Shown: positions 8,283 through 17,027, counted from the stretch's first letter. The stretch: 64,000 bases of DNA from Pedobacter roseus (GCF_014395225.1 NZ_CP060723.1:3100001-3164000); one strand, 5' to 3'. Translations and numbers: made by a program. Notes: generated by a model from the letters alone, not told the origin.

Positions 8283-9239
8283 ATGAAACGAATATTACCC
8301 TTCTGTTTAGCCACTGTGCTAGCCCTCTCTGTAAAAGCCCAAAGTCCGGATAAAGCTTTGGCAAGAGTACGTTACACATTTACACACATCCAGGATACTA
8401 CCCAGCGCGATAAACCAAGGGTTGAAAACATGCTATTGGTTACCGGAAAAAATGCATCGGTTTATACCAGCTACGATAAACTGAAGCAATCGTTAAATAT
8501 GCAAAAGCAGATACAGGAGCAGATAAAAAACCAAACCGGTAATGGTAACATGAAAATTGAGGTTAAAAGTGAATCAAAAATCCCATTAACCCAGGTAGAT
8601 TATTTCTTTTTCGCCAATGAGCATAAAATGATTACCAAGGAACGCATTTTTAATAATTACCTGGTGGAAGAAACCGCACCGAAGATAGATTGGAAAATAT
8701 TAAAAGACACCATGAGTTTTTCGGGCATCCCCTGCCAGAAAGCGACTACCAGATTTAAAGGCCGGAACTGGATAGCCTGGTTTGCTACCGAAATCCCTTT
8801 CCAAAGCGGTCCGTGGAAATTAAACGGATTACCTGGCTTAATTGTAACAGCCTACGATGAAAAAAAAGAAGTGAAATTCGACTTTGCAGGACTTGAAAAT
8901 GTAAAAGACGATGGTGGCCAGACCAATGCCGACGACCTTAAAATTGCTTCTCCGAACGGAGGTGTTGGTGTAGTAAAAATGGTGGGCATGGATATGAGTA
9001 CAACTTACCTGGAATCAGAAATTAAATTACCTGTAGATGCCATTAAAACCACCCGAAAAGAATTAGACAAACTTAGGGAGGCAAGAGATAAGGATCCGCA
9101 GGGTTTTATGCAGGCACAAATGGCCGCAAGTGGCATGCAAGGCTCGTTTAGAAGCAATAATACTTCACGTCCTGCCGGAAATGCCGCCGCAACAAAGCCA
9201 GAGATTAACAATCCCATCGAAATTCCGGAGAAAAAATGA
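8283..9239 (+). CDS. GLPGLI family protein
   Basis: Secreted Bacteroidota protein of the GLPGLI family (TIGR01200), whose biochemical role is unknown. The naming motif GLPGLI is present at residues 182-187, preceded by the usual WFATEIPFQSGPWKLN. Residues 1-20 form a signal peptide ending SVKAQ. The ATG at 8283 is preferred over the in-frame ATG at 8211, because the signal peptide begins here and the extra 24 codons would cover the operator. The last about 50 residues (QAQMAASGMQGSFRSNN onward) are low complexity. The stop overlaps the start of the TonB-type protein (ATGA), indicating translational coupling; GLPGLI genes are often seen next to such outer-membrane proteins. Confidence 0.9.
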   Translation: MKRILPFCLATVLALSVKAQSPDKALARVRYTFTHIQDTTQRDKPRVENMLLVTGKNASVYTSYDKLKQSLNMQKQIQEQIKNQTGNGNMKIEVKSESKIPLTQVDYFFFANEHKMITKERIFNNYLVEETAPKIDWKILKDTMSFSGIPCQKATTRFKGRNWIAWFATEIPFQSGPWKLNGLPGLIVTAYDEKKEVKFDFAGLENVKDDGGQTNADDLKIASPNGGVGVVKMVGMDMSTTYLESEIKLPVDAIKTTRKELDKLREARDKDPQGFMQAQMAASGMQGSFRSNNTSRPAGNAAATKPEINNPIEIPEKK

Positions 9240-11896
9240 AGATTTTCGCCATAACATTATTGTTCCTTTTCATATCTTTTTCTAGCTGGGCACAAAAACC
9301 GATTAAAGGTTTGGTTAAAGATGCCAATGGAAAAGGCATAGAATCTGTCAACGTAATTTTAAAAGATCCTGAGGGAAATACGATTAATTTTACCAGAACC
9401 AACCGCAATGGCGAATTTAGCATCGCAATAAAAAACGATCAGATTAATGGCTATAAAATAGAGGCCTCGAGCATTGGATATAAAAAATTGAGTACGATTA
9501 TTACAAACGTGAGCAAAAGTTATGACCTCGTTATGCAGAACAGTGAAACAGCTTTAGAAACAGTAACGGTAAAAAACCGTCCGTCTTTAACGGCAAGAGG
9601 CGATACCTTAAATTACAGGCCATCTGATTTCGCGGATAAACAGGACAGAAGCATTGGTGATGTACTCAAAAAAATGCCAGGAATAGAAGTTGCAGAAGAT
9701 GGAAAAATCAGTTATAACGGAAAATCCATTTCTAACCTATATGTAGATGGCGATAACCTTTTGGATGACAAGTATAACATTGGCACTAAAAGTATTCCAC
9801 AGGGCGCTGTAGATAAGGTACAGGTTATCCAGAATGATCAGCCAATTAAAATGATGCGCAAAAACAACATGAGCGATGATGTAGCACTTAACCTGGTGCT
9901 TAAAGATGAAGCTAAACTTAAAGTTATGGGCGATGCCACTGTTGGTGCAGGAATGCCAAATCGTTTTGATGAAAACCTAACGGCCATGTTATTCAATAAA
10001 AAGCTAAAATTCATCAATAATATTAAGGGCAATAATATTGGCAATGACCCGGGGATTGACCTTACCTCGCACAACCTATCTGATTATTTAAAAAAGCTGG
10101 ATAATGACAGACCAGGTGGCCTGCTTTCTACCGGAGCCGCTGGCGTGCCCTCCCTTCCGCAAAGCAGGTATCTTTTTAATAAAGCAGGATTAGTGAACTT
10201 AAATAATCTGTACAAGTTTAACCAGGATCTGCAATTAAGGGCAAACCTTTCGTACCTGTACGATCAGCGCAATCAGCAGTACAATAAATTTTCGCAGACT
10301 TATCTTTCAGACCAGACCATCAGTTATGCAGAATCGCAGAACAATGCCATCAACCCGCAAAAACTACGGGCACAGTTTAACCTGAACGGAAATGCAGACA
10401 AATATTACCTGAATAATAATTTTGTACTCGATTATGCGCCTTTTAAAACGTCGTCGGCTTTTATAATCAATCATGTGGCTGCCAATCAGGTATTGCGCCA
10501 GCAAACACTCGATATTTCAAACGAGTTTAATTACCGTAAAAAGTTAAAGTCAGAAGATGTTATTAACCTCTACTCCTATTTAAATAGTACTACTCAGCCT
10601 GAAAGCTTAAACATAACACCCGGTCTTAACGCTGATATTTTAAACAACGGAAACACTTATCTTGGTTTAAGCCAGTATATCAAAATACCAACCTGGTACA
10701 CCAATAACTACGCTTCTTTTGCTTTTGTAAATAACCATTTTGTACAAACGTATAAGGCAGGTTTTAATGTGCAGCAGCAACAGCTCAATTCGGAACTTTA
10801 CCGTAGGCAGAACAACCAGCAAACCGAACTCGTATCGGGCAATACCGTAAATGACCTTGATTGGCTAAAAACCAAGATTTATGCCGATGCCACATACGAA
10901 TTTACCAACGATAAATTAAAAGCCGGCTTAAGCTTGCCATTGAGTTATAACCTCATTAAATACAGTGATGACATTAATGAATTGGATAAGAGCCTGAATA
11001 AATTGTTTCTAAACCCTTCTTTGAATATAAAATACCAAACCAGTGTTGAAAATTATGTAACAGCAAATTACAGCTTCCGGAACGATTTAGGTGGAATTGA
11101 CGACGTTTACCGGGGCACCGTATTAAAAAACTACCGCTCTCTTTTCGCCAATAACGCACCGATTTCGGAATCGAAAACCCATAACATTGGTGCAGGGTTC
11201 AATTTCAGGAAAGCCATGCAGATGTTATTTATAAATTTAACTACCAATTACAGTGATGCCGAACTGAACACCATTTCATCATACAGTTTAAGCAATAATA
11301 TCCAGCAAAGAGTGGTACTGCCATTGAGCAACCATATCCGCACCCTATCTTTTAATGCGAATGCCAGCAAATATCTTTTTGCGCTGAAAAGCACAGTAAA
11401 TGGAGGCATTAGTTTTTCGCAAAGCCAGTATGATCAACTGCAGAACAATGAGCTTTTTGCATTTAATGCCCAAACCATTTCTTACAAACTGGGAATAGAA
11501 GCAAAACTCACCAACTTTATCAATTGGTCTTACCTGGCAAATTTTTCGGTAACGGACAATAAAGCTAAGGTTGCTGATGCGATTAAAACGAATTTTCAGC
11601 AGCTCAGGCAACAATCTACCCTGGCCATTACCACTTTTAGAAATGTATATGTAAACTTATCGGCCGAACATTTATTTACGCATCAATCTACACAGCCTAA
11701 TCTAAAATATCTTTTTGCGGATATGAATATCAAATACAAATACCTGAAAATAAAAACAGATTTTGAATTTGGCATCACCAACCTGGCGAATATCAAAAGT
11801 TTTGATGCGGTTTATCTTTCAGCAAATTCACTTACTACGGGAACGTATTATATTCCTGGAAGGGTGGCGATGTTGAAGGCGACTTTTAGTTTTTAA
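9236..11896 (+). CDS. TonB-dependent-receptor-like outer membrane protein
   Basis: An 886-residue outer-membrane beta-barrel protein. Residues 1-19 are a signal peptide (SFSSWAQ), residues about 20-105 a carboxypeptidase-regulatory-like domain (KPIKGLVKDANGKGIESVNV), and residues about 125-220 a plug-like region (DVLKKMPGIEVAEDGKISYN and NLYVDGDNLLDDKYN). The rest is Asn/Tyr-rich alternating barrel sequence ending in aromatic TFSF. A clear TonB box is not visible and there is no SusD partner, so it is closer to the outer-membrane-protein-beta-barrel family than to SusC. It is translationally coupled to the GLPGLI gene and shares its BlaI-like operator. Confidence 0.88.
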   Translation: MKIFAITLLFLFISFSSWAQKPIKGLVKDANGKGIESVNVILKDPEGNTINFTRTNRNGEFSIAIKNDQINGYKIEASSIGYKKLSTIITNVSKSYDLVMQNSETALETVTVKNRPSLTARGDTLNYRPSDFADKQDRSIGDVLKKMPGIEVAEDGKISYNGKSISNLYVDGDNLLDDKYNIGTKSIPQGAVDKVQVIQNDQPIKMMRKNNMSDDVALNLVLKDEAKLKVMGDATVGAGMPNRFDENLTAMLFNKKLKFINNIKGNNIGNDPGIDLTSHNLSDYLKKLDNDRPGGLLSTGAAGVPSLPQSRYLFNKAGLVNLNNLYKFNQDLQLRANLSYLYDQRNQQYNKFSQTYLSDQTISYAESQNNAINPQKLRAQFNLNGNADKYYLNNNFVLDYAPFKTSSAFIINHVAANQVLRQQTLDISNEFNYRKKLKSEDVINLYSYLNSTTQPESLNITPGLNADILNNGNTYLGLSQYIKIPTWYTNNYASFAFVNNHFVQTYKAGFNVQQQQLNSELYRRQNNQQTELVSGNTVNDLDWLKTKIYADATYEFTNDKLKAGLSLPLSYNLIKYSDDINELDKSLNKLFLNPSLNIKYQTSVENYVTANYSFRNDLGGIDDVYRGTVLKNYRSLFANNAPISESKTHNIGAGFNFRKAMQMLFINLTTNYSDAELNTISSYSLSNNIQQRVVLPLSNHIRTLSFNANASKYLFALKSTVNGGISFSQSQYDQLQNNELFAFNAQTISYKLGIEAKLTNFINWSYLANFSVTDNKAKVADAIKTNFQQLRQQSTLAITTFRNVYVNLSAEHLFTHQSTQPNLKYLFADMNIKYKYLKIKTDFEFGITNLANIKSFDAVYLSANSLTTGTYYIPGRVAMLKATFSF

Positions 11897-11944
11897 TGAA
11901 TAGATGCTTCATTGCGAGGAGCAAACGGAGCATCCCCTAAAGTC

Positions 11945-12024
11945 GTCATCTCGACTGAAGCGCAGCGGAATGGAGAGATCTTTTAAAGCAAGTTCAAAGA
12001 TTTCTCCACTGCGGTCGAAATGAC
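11945..12024. repeat. Dispersed inverted-end repeat, family A copy 2
   Basis: Begins GTCATCTCGACTGAAGCGC and ends GGTCGAAATGAC; shorter than other copies and lacking the internal CCCGATAGC palindrome. A further degenerate copy follows at about 12058-12154, ending CGCTCGAAATGATG. Both lie between the convergent GLPGLI and blaI-M56 operons. Confidence 0.8.
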
Positions 12025-12168
12025 GATCTTACTAAATTCAAATCATCTATTAGTTATCTCCTGTAGCACAGTCCCGAACCTTCAGGAGAGAAATCTATAG
12101 TAGATTTAGTTCGCTAAGCAATCGTGGCTCTCGACTGCTGCGCTCGAAATGATGGAAACTGTGGAGAA

Positions 12169-13665
12169 TTACGGTTTTGTAGTAATCTGAATAGCCTGAT
12201 TATTTCTATCAATTTTCATATCAGAAACTTTATTCAGGTTTAGTTTATCCAGTTCCTCTTTTGTAATCTTATTGCCGTTTAGAAAATAAGAGGTATTTTC
12301 TGCTACCATTATTCCAGTAGCCTTTGGATGCTGATTTCCATCTTTTGCATCAGAGATTGTGGCGGTTGATTTTACAATATACATAAACCCAACTCCTTTT
12401 TTCCCGGGCATGGGCAGTTCTTCCAGGTCTCCGCCACTTTTAGTTAAAACTTTTACATCAATGTTTTTATGATCCGGTTTTACCGTATCCGTAAAGCTAA
12501 AGTGCTGAACAAAAGTTTTGCCTTTAAAATCACCGTCCGTTTTAAAACTCATTATTTTTACTTTTTTACCCAAGCCTTTTAGAACCTCTTCAACCGATTT
12601 ACGTGAAGAATCTACCCCATTGGTAATGCTTTTGATGATAAAAGTCATCTTAGTAACCGTATCAGGCACTTTCAGCGTATCAATCGATATTTTCTTTTTT
12701 GCTTTTGGTTTTAAAACCGTTTTTGATTTTAGCTGTACTTTGGTCACTTTTTCAGGTAAAACCTCAGCCACCATTTTGGTTAAAGGTGCCAAATGTTTTT
12801 TAACCTCCTTTTTGTCAATGGTAAATGCCAGGGTAACGCAAAGCAATATTGGCAGTACAAATAAATACCGTGTTAAATTCACCCTGGACGAACGTTTGGC
12901 ATTCATCATTTTGATCCGCTTTTTTAGGTCAGAAAGGTTAAAATTATTAACAATAGCTACTGATGGCTGTAACGTGCCCACATCCAGCAAACTATACTGG
13001 TAAGCTTTTTTATCGATCCCCTTTTTCAAAATTTTAGCGTCGGTAATAAACTCAATGTTTTCTCTTACCGCTTTTTTCATCAGCCAAACACCCGGGTTAA
13101 ACCAATAAAAAACTACACAGATTTCGGCAAGGATGATATCTATCGTATGCCATTCTTCCACATGTACTTTTTCATGTTCGAGGATATTGTTCAAGTCCTG
13201 CTTTTTGTGCAATCGCGGATTGATATAAATAGTCTGCCAAAAACTAAACGGACTCACTTCTTCGTCTAAAACCCTTACTTTATAATCATCCAGATGCTCA
13301 GGCGAAGAGTTTTTATGCATTCTGTAAAGCGAGATAAACTGTATCAATAACCTTAAGGCCATTACCAGCACCCCTGCATAAAAAAGCAAGCTTAATACCT
13401 GCCAGAATACCGAAACAGCATCTTGCTGCACCAATTGACTCACCTGTTGATTTAATCGGGGTACAAAGGCCGGGACTGCTTTCTGACCAGCAAAAAATTC
13501 GGTGAGGTTAATAAATGGGTAAGCTGTAGAAAACAGAATCCCAAACAACAGAAAAATCCTGTTGATGGAATAAAACGTTAATCTGCGCAGCACCAGATAA
13601 TATGTTGCCGAAAATAAAATCAGCACCAGGTTAATCTTTAATAGGATGATAAAGAAATGTGGCAT
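12169..13665 (-). CDS. M56 family (BlaR1-like) membrane metallopeptidase
   Basis: Integral-membrane zinc peptidase expected to be the signal transducer that relieves BlaI repression. Hydrophobic segments lie at about residues 6-26, 35-54, 88-110 and 268-285. The catalytic motif is HEKVH (H164, E165, H168), with RENIEFITD (E204, D209) as the usual third-ligand region. The C-terminal periplasmic part (about 290-498) is not a penicillin-binding domain: no SxxK/SxN/KTG set is visible. Its end, SYFLNGNKITKEELDKLN, resembles a TonB-receptor plug motif, a feature known in many Bacteroidota M56 proteins. It follows blaI by five bases. Confidence 0.88.
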   Translation of the reverse strand: MPHFFIILLKINLVLILFSATYYLVLRRLTFYSINRIFLLFGILFSTAYPFINLTEFFAGQKAVPAFVPRLNQQVSQLVQQDAVSVFWQVLSLLFYAGVLVMALRLLIQFISLYRMHKNSSPEHLDDYKVRVLDEEVSPFSFWQTIYINPRLHKKQDLNNILEHEKVHVEEWHTIDIILAEICVVFYWFNPGVWLMKKAVRENIEFITDAKILKKGIDKKAYQYSLLDVGTLQPSVAIVNNFNLSDLKKRIKMMNAKRSSRVNLTRYLFVLPILLCVTLAFTIDKKEVKKHLAPLTKMVAEVLPEKVTKVQLKSKTVLKPKAKKKISIDTLKVPDTVTKMTFIIKSITNGVDSSRKSVEEVLKGLGKKVKIMSFKTDGDFKGKTFVQHFSFTDTVKPDHKNIDVKVLTKSGGDLEELPMPGKKGVGFMYIVKSTATISDAKDGNQHPKATGIMVAENTSYFLNGNKITKEELDKLNLNKVSDMKIDRNNQAIQITTKP

Positions 13666-13670
13666 GGCAT

Positions 13671-14033
13671 TTACTTTTGAGGGTTTTCAATCAAATTGAT
13701 AATCTCCTTTAGCTCTTCGGCACTGATTTTTTTATCCTTGGCGAAAAAAGCAACCAGTTCTTTATAAGAGCTTTGGAAATAATTATTCACGAAACCGCTC
13801 ATAAAGCGTTTTTTATACTCTGTTTCTTTAACTTTTGCGCTGTAACGATTGGCATTGGCAAAACGTTCGCTTACCAGATAACCTTTGCGCTCTAAATTTT
13901 TAACGGTTGATGCCAGTGTGGTATATGGTGGCTTAGGTTCAGGAAGTACATCCATAAAATCTTTGATAAACCCCTTACCGATTTGCCAAACGGCCAGCAT
14001 GGCCTCTTCTTCCTGTAACGTTAATTTTTCCAT
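13671..14033 (-). CDS. BlaI/MecI/CopY family transcriptional repressor
   Basis: A 120-residue winged-helix repressor. The start MEKLTLQEEEAMLAVW is the usual family beginning; an in-frame ATG at 14066 would add 11 residues encoded by the operator and is rejected. The helix-turn-helix region reads PKPPYTTLASTVKNLERKGY (about residues 32-51), which is the family DNA-recognition block. The C-terminal half (FMSGFVNNYFQSSYKELVAFFAK) forms the dimer domain normally cut when the partner M56 protein is activated. The gene precedes the M56 peptidase in one operon and has a three-half-site operator immediately upstream, which suggests autoregulation. Confidence 0.92.
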   Translation of the reverse strand: MEKLTLQEEEAMLAVWQIGKGFIKDFMDVLPEPKPPYTTLASTVKNLERKGYLVSERFANANRYSAKVKETEYKKRFMSGFVNNYFQSSYKELVAFFAKDKKISAEELKEIINLIENPQK

Positions 14034-14035
14034 TA

Positions 14036-14061
14036 TTACGAATATATCGTAAATATACGAA
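14036..14061 (-). promoter_or_regulatory. Probable BlaI-type operator of the blaI-M56 operon
   Basis: TACGAA (14037-14042), ATCGTA (14046-14051) and TACGAA (14056-14061) repeat with spacings of 9 and 10 bases, identical to the site at 8231-8258. Read on the minus strand, the block TTCGTATATTTACGAT contains the -7-like TATATTTA in the same position as TAGATTTA of the other site. It ends three bases before the blaI start codon. Confidence 0.75.
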
Positions 14062-14063
14062 AA

Positions 14064-14647
14064 CATCCTAATAAAAAATGGTTAAATGGTTAATTGTTAG
14101 AACCGGTTAATTGAACGCTAAACTAACTTATTGGTTGATGTTTTTTTGGTTCATGGTTGATAGCTTAGCGGCTAACGGGTTAATTGTTCAAATCGGTTAA
14201 TCGGCGCCAAACGCCAAGTTGGGTGAATCGATTAATTGTTTAAACCGGTTAACTGATACTAAACGCCCAGCTTTAAACTAAAGTACCCTTCTACTCCACT
14301 CAGTGAGGCAATCGATGGAAATAGGTTAATTGTTTAAACCGGTTAATTGACGCCAAACGCCCGGCTCTAACTCCACCTTAAATACCTTTCAACACCACAG
14401 CCTTAAATAAGAATGGTCGTCATCTCGACTGAAACGCAGTGAAATGGAGAGATCTATCTAGACAGATTTAGCTTCGCTGAGCACTTACGTGGTTCTCGAC
14501 TGCTCTACGCTCCGCTCGAAATGACGACCTTATGTATGGTATTTTCTAACTCTGGACTCCAAACTAAAATACCCTTCGACTCCGCTCAGGGTGACAAATC
14601 AAGAGGAATAGCTAATCGACTCTGTACTACCGACTTCGGACTCCGGA
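14064..14647. repeat. Repeat-rich intergenic region
   Basis: No gene. Between 14085 and 14370 the phrase GGTTAATTGTTTAAACCGG (often followed by TTAATTGACGCCAAACGCC) recurs about four times in decayed form. At 14419-14525 lies family A copy 3, from GTCATCTCGACTGAAACGC to CGAAATGAC. At 14569-14597 is the phrase CCTTCGACTCCGCTCAGGG, common in this phylum. At 14620-14650 a GACTTCGGACTCCGGACTA phrase runs into the end of the next gene. Confidence 0.7.
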
Positions 14648-15148
14648 CTACTTCCCGCTTCTTCTCTCTGCCTGATTTAAGGTTTCAATGATCACTTTTC
14701 TCATTTCTACTGCGGCATCCAGTAATTTTGGATTACCATCGAAATCGCCATAGATTACAACATGTTTAGATTTTTCCTTGTATTTGAAAAACAGATCGTA
14801 ACGGGGTACGGCCATTGATTTTGCACTTTTTTTCCCAATGGTATCCGGAAAATTCCAAAGTCCGATTTCATTGGCTTTACCATGCATATATAGGATATCA
14901 TCGCTTTTTAAAAAAACTTTCTTGCGAACGATAGAATCTGCACTGGTAACATACTGGTATTCGCCAGTTGCAGAATTGTAACTATTTTCTAAGCTATCTT
15001 TTACGCCCCATTTGTATTCCATTGATACAAAGTCAGCTTTTCTGAACGGTGCGTTCTGGATAATCGGTTTGTAATAGATGTAACAATAAATAATCATCGG
15101 AACAATGATGGTAATGGCTAAGAATATTTTTTTTCCTCTACTTGACAC
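14648..15148 (-). CDS. Membrane-anchored hypothetical protein
   Basis: A 166-residue protein that I do not recognise. It has one N-terminal hydrophobic segment (about residues 8-27, IFLAITIIVPMIIYCYIYY) preceded by basic residues, so it is probably anchored in the inner membrane with the rest outside the cytoplasm. The soluble part is mixed alpha/beta with no catalytic motif visible. Its stop codon region overlaps a phrase-like GACTCCGG repeat, and the region upstream (15150-15240) holds a GAATGATTGAATT phrase repeat. Confidence 0.65.
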   Translation of the reverse strand: MSSRGKKIFLAITIIVPMIIYCYIYYKPIIQNAPFRKADFVSMEYKWGVKDSLENSYNSATGEYQYVTSADSIVRKKVFLKSDDILYMHGKANEIGLWNFPDTIGKKSAKSMAVPRYDLFFKYKEKSKHVVIYGDFDGNPKLLDAAVEMRKVIIETLNQAERRSGK

Positions 15149-15149
15149 T

Positions 15150-15245
15150 TTTATATTGAATTTTGAATGATTGAATTTTTTATGATTGATTTAGAGCATT
15201 ATTGAATGAGAGAATTATTGAATGAATGTTATAAGACTCAGGACT
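15150..15245. repeat. Phrase repeat TTGAATGATTGAAT and GACTTCGGACTC
   Basis: From 15153 to 15227 variants of TTGAATGA recur at least five times. From 15233 to 15260 the phrase GACTCTAGACTTCGGACTCC appears and overlaps the end of the symporter gene. A similar TTGAATGA block is at 52,390-52,476. Confidence 0.7.
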
Positions 15246-16628
15246 CTAGACTTCGGACTCCTTCAGCTCCCCTTCCCATTTACTTACCACAGCGGTAGCA
15301 ATACTGTTTCCAACCACATTGGTTGCAGAACGCCCCATATCCAACAGCGGATCGATACCGATCAGTAAAGCTAAACCTGCTTCAGGAATATTGAAACTGG
15401 CAATGGTACCGGCGATAACCACCAAAGATGCCCTTGGCACGCCTGCAATACCTTTACTGGTTAACATCAGGATCAACAGCATCGAAATTTGTTGTTCAAA
15501 GCCCAAATGAATACCATAAGCCTGTGCAATAAATAAGGAAGCAAAAGTCATGTACATCATCGAACCATCAAGATTAAACGAATAACCCAAAGGCAAAACG
15601 AAACTTACAATTTTATCTTTACAGCCAAAACGCTCTAAAAGCATCATGGTTTTTGGATATGCAGCTTCACTACTAGCCGTACTGAAAGCCAGAATAGCTG
15701 GTTCCTTCATATCGTTTACCAAGCGGAAAATGCGTCTTCCCAACACTAAAAAGCCCAGAAAAATCAATACTGACCATAAAATACCCAATCCCAGGTAAAA
15801 CTCGCCGATAAATATGGCATAAGTATGCAGTACATTAAGTCCCTGTTTGGCTATAATCGCTGTCATGGCACCAAAAACGGCCAATGGAGCAAAATTCATC
15901 ACATAACCGGTCATTTTTAAGATCACGTGTGCAATGGCATCGAATGCTTTGATCACTATTTTACCCATATCGCCAATGGCGGCTGTTGCTACACCAAAGA
16001 ACAATGAAAATACCACAATCTGTAAAATTTCATTGTTTGCCATCGATTCTGCAATGCTTTTCGGAAAAACATGGGCAATAAAATCTTTAACGCTCATAGC
16101 GGCTTTCTGGATGCCTGTATTTACTAAATGATCGGGTAAGGATAACTTCATGTGCCTTCCCGGCTCAAACAAGTTTACCAGGATCATCCCCAGCACCAGC
16201 GACATTAACGACATGGCCAAAAACCAACCCAATGTTTTACCACCGATACGGCCTACTGCTTTAATATCGCCAACTTTGGCTACACCTACCACCAGGGTGG
16301 TAAATACCAACGGGGCTACAATCATTTTAATCAGTCGGAGAAAAATATCGCTCAACAGCGTAAAATATTCTAACTTTTTCTCCCTGATGTCTTCGTTCTC
16401 TTTTTTGATTTTCGAATTGATCTTTTTTTCGGCTTTTAACTGTGTGTAAGCAATGCTTGTGGTATCGGTTGATTTGGCAATGCTTACCTCTATACTTTTA
16501 ACCTTCGCATCAGCGTTGAGTATGTTCTGGTTATAAACATCGATTGAGTTTACATTTAAAATGTAGCCCAGTGCAATACCCGCAATCAGCGCTATAAAAA
16601 TAAAAAGCGTGAGTTTGTTTTTCTTCAT
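15246..16628 (-). CDS. Dicarboxylate/amino acid:cation symporter
   Basis: Secondary transporter of the DAACS (GltP/DctA) family that moves dicarboxylates or acidic amino acids with sodium ions or protons. The family signatures are AFSTASSEAAYPKTM (serine-rich re-entrant loop) and NLDGSMMYMTFASLFIAQ (the NMDGT-type cation/substrate motif, here NLDGS). The 460-residue length is slightly greater than usual because about 60 hydrophilic residues, rich in Lys/Glu/Asp (QNILNADAKVKSIEVSIAKS and KKINSKIKKENEDIREKK), separate the first transmembrane segment from the second. The gene is monocistronic. The exact substrate cannot be told from sequence. Confidence 0.92.
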   Translation of the reverse strand: MKKNKLTLFIFIALIAGIALGYILNVNSIDVYNQNILNADAKVKSIEVSIAKSTDTTSIAYTQLKAEKKINSKIKKENEDIREKKLEYFTLLSDIFLRLIKMIVAPLVFTTLVVGVAKVGDIKAVGRIGGKTLGWFLAMSLMSLVLGMILVNLFEPGRHMKLSLPDHLVNTGIQKAAMSVKDFIAHVFPKSIAESMANNEILQIVVFSLFFGVATAAIGDMGKIVIKAFDAIAHVILKMTGYVMNFAPLAVFGAMTAIIAKQGLNVLHTYAIFIGEFYLGLGILWSVLIFLGFLVLGRRIFRLVNDMKEPAILAFSTASSEAAYPKTMMLLERFGCKDKIVSFVLPLGYSFNLDGSMMYMTFASLFIAQAYGIHLGFEQQISMLLILMLTSKGIAGVPRASLVVIAGTIASFNIPEAGLALLIGIDPLLDMGRSATNVVGNSIATAVVSKWEGELKESEV

Positions 16629-17027
16629 GAATATAAAAAGTTTGTGGTACTCTTAATTTGGTAAAACTACGATATTTACGCCGTGTAACAAATTTTGATA
16701 ACAGCTGACCTTAAAAAATATCTCATTGTAGCTGAGTTACGCCATTCGGTAAAGCAAAAATAATTTTACCACATGTAAAAAGAATGCACACAGATGTAAA
16801 AAATCCGTGTTTATCTGTGTTCACCTGTGGCTAAAAAATCAACTCAATTATACTGAAAGATATCTCATTGCAGTTGAGTTAAGCCATTCGGTAAAACAAA
16901 AATAATTTAAACACAACTTGTCCCGATCTTTCGGGAGATAGAAATGACGCACACCGATGTTAGAAACTGTGTTTATCTGTATACATCTGCGGTTAAAAAA
17001 TTAACTCGATGGCATCAAAAAATATAT
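16629..17027. repeat. Intergenic region with an approximately 130-bp imperfect direct repeat
   Basis: No gene. Copy one is 16719-16846 and copy two is 16861-17007; both start TATCTCATTG and end with GTGTTTATCTGTG, a CTGTGG/CTGCGG phrase and TTAAAAAAT-AACTC-like sequence. Copy two carries an extra segment (16916-16949) with the hairpin TCCCGATCTTTCGGGA followed by GAAATGACG, the end motif of family A. The second copy runs up to the sigma-factor promoter. Confidence 0.75.

Noticed and set aside
9236..11896. SusC/SusD glycan uptake locus
   Set aside because: No SusD-like lipoprotein follows, and the protein is coupled to a GLPGLI gene instead.
12518..13003. A 161-codon open frame on the plus strand
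   Set aside because: It lies completely inside the M56 peptidase gene on the other strand, whose catalytic motif and operon position are convincing; this frame shows no family resemblance.
12169..14033. Beta-lactam resistance blaI-blaR1 operon
   Set aside because: The M56 protein has no penicillin-binding sensor domain and no beta-lactamase gene is nearby.
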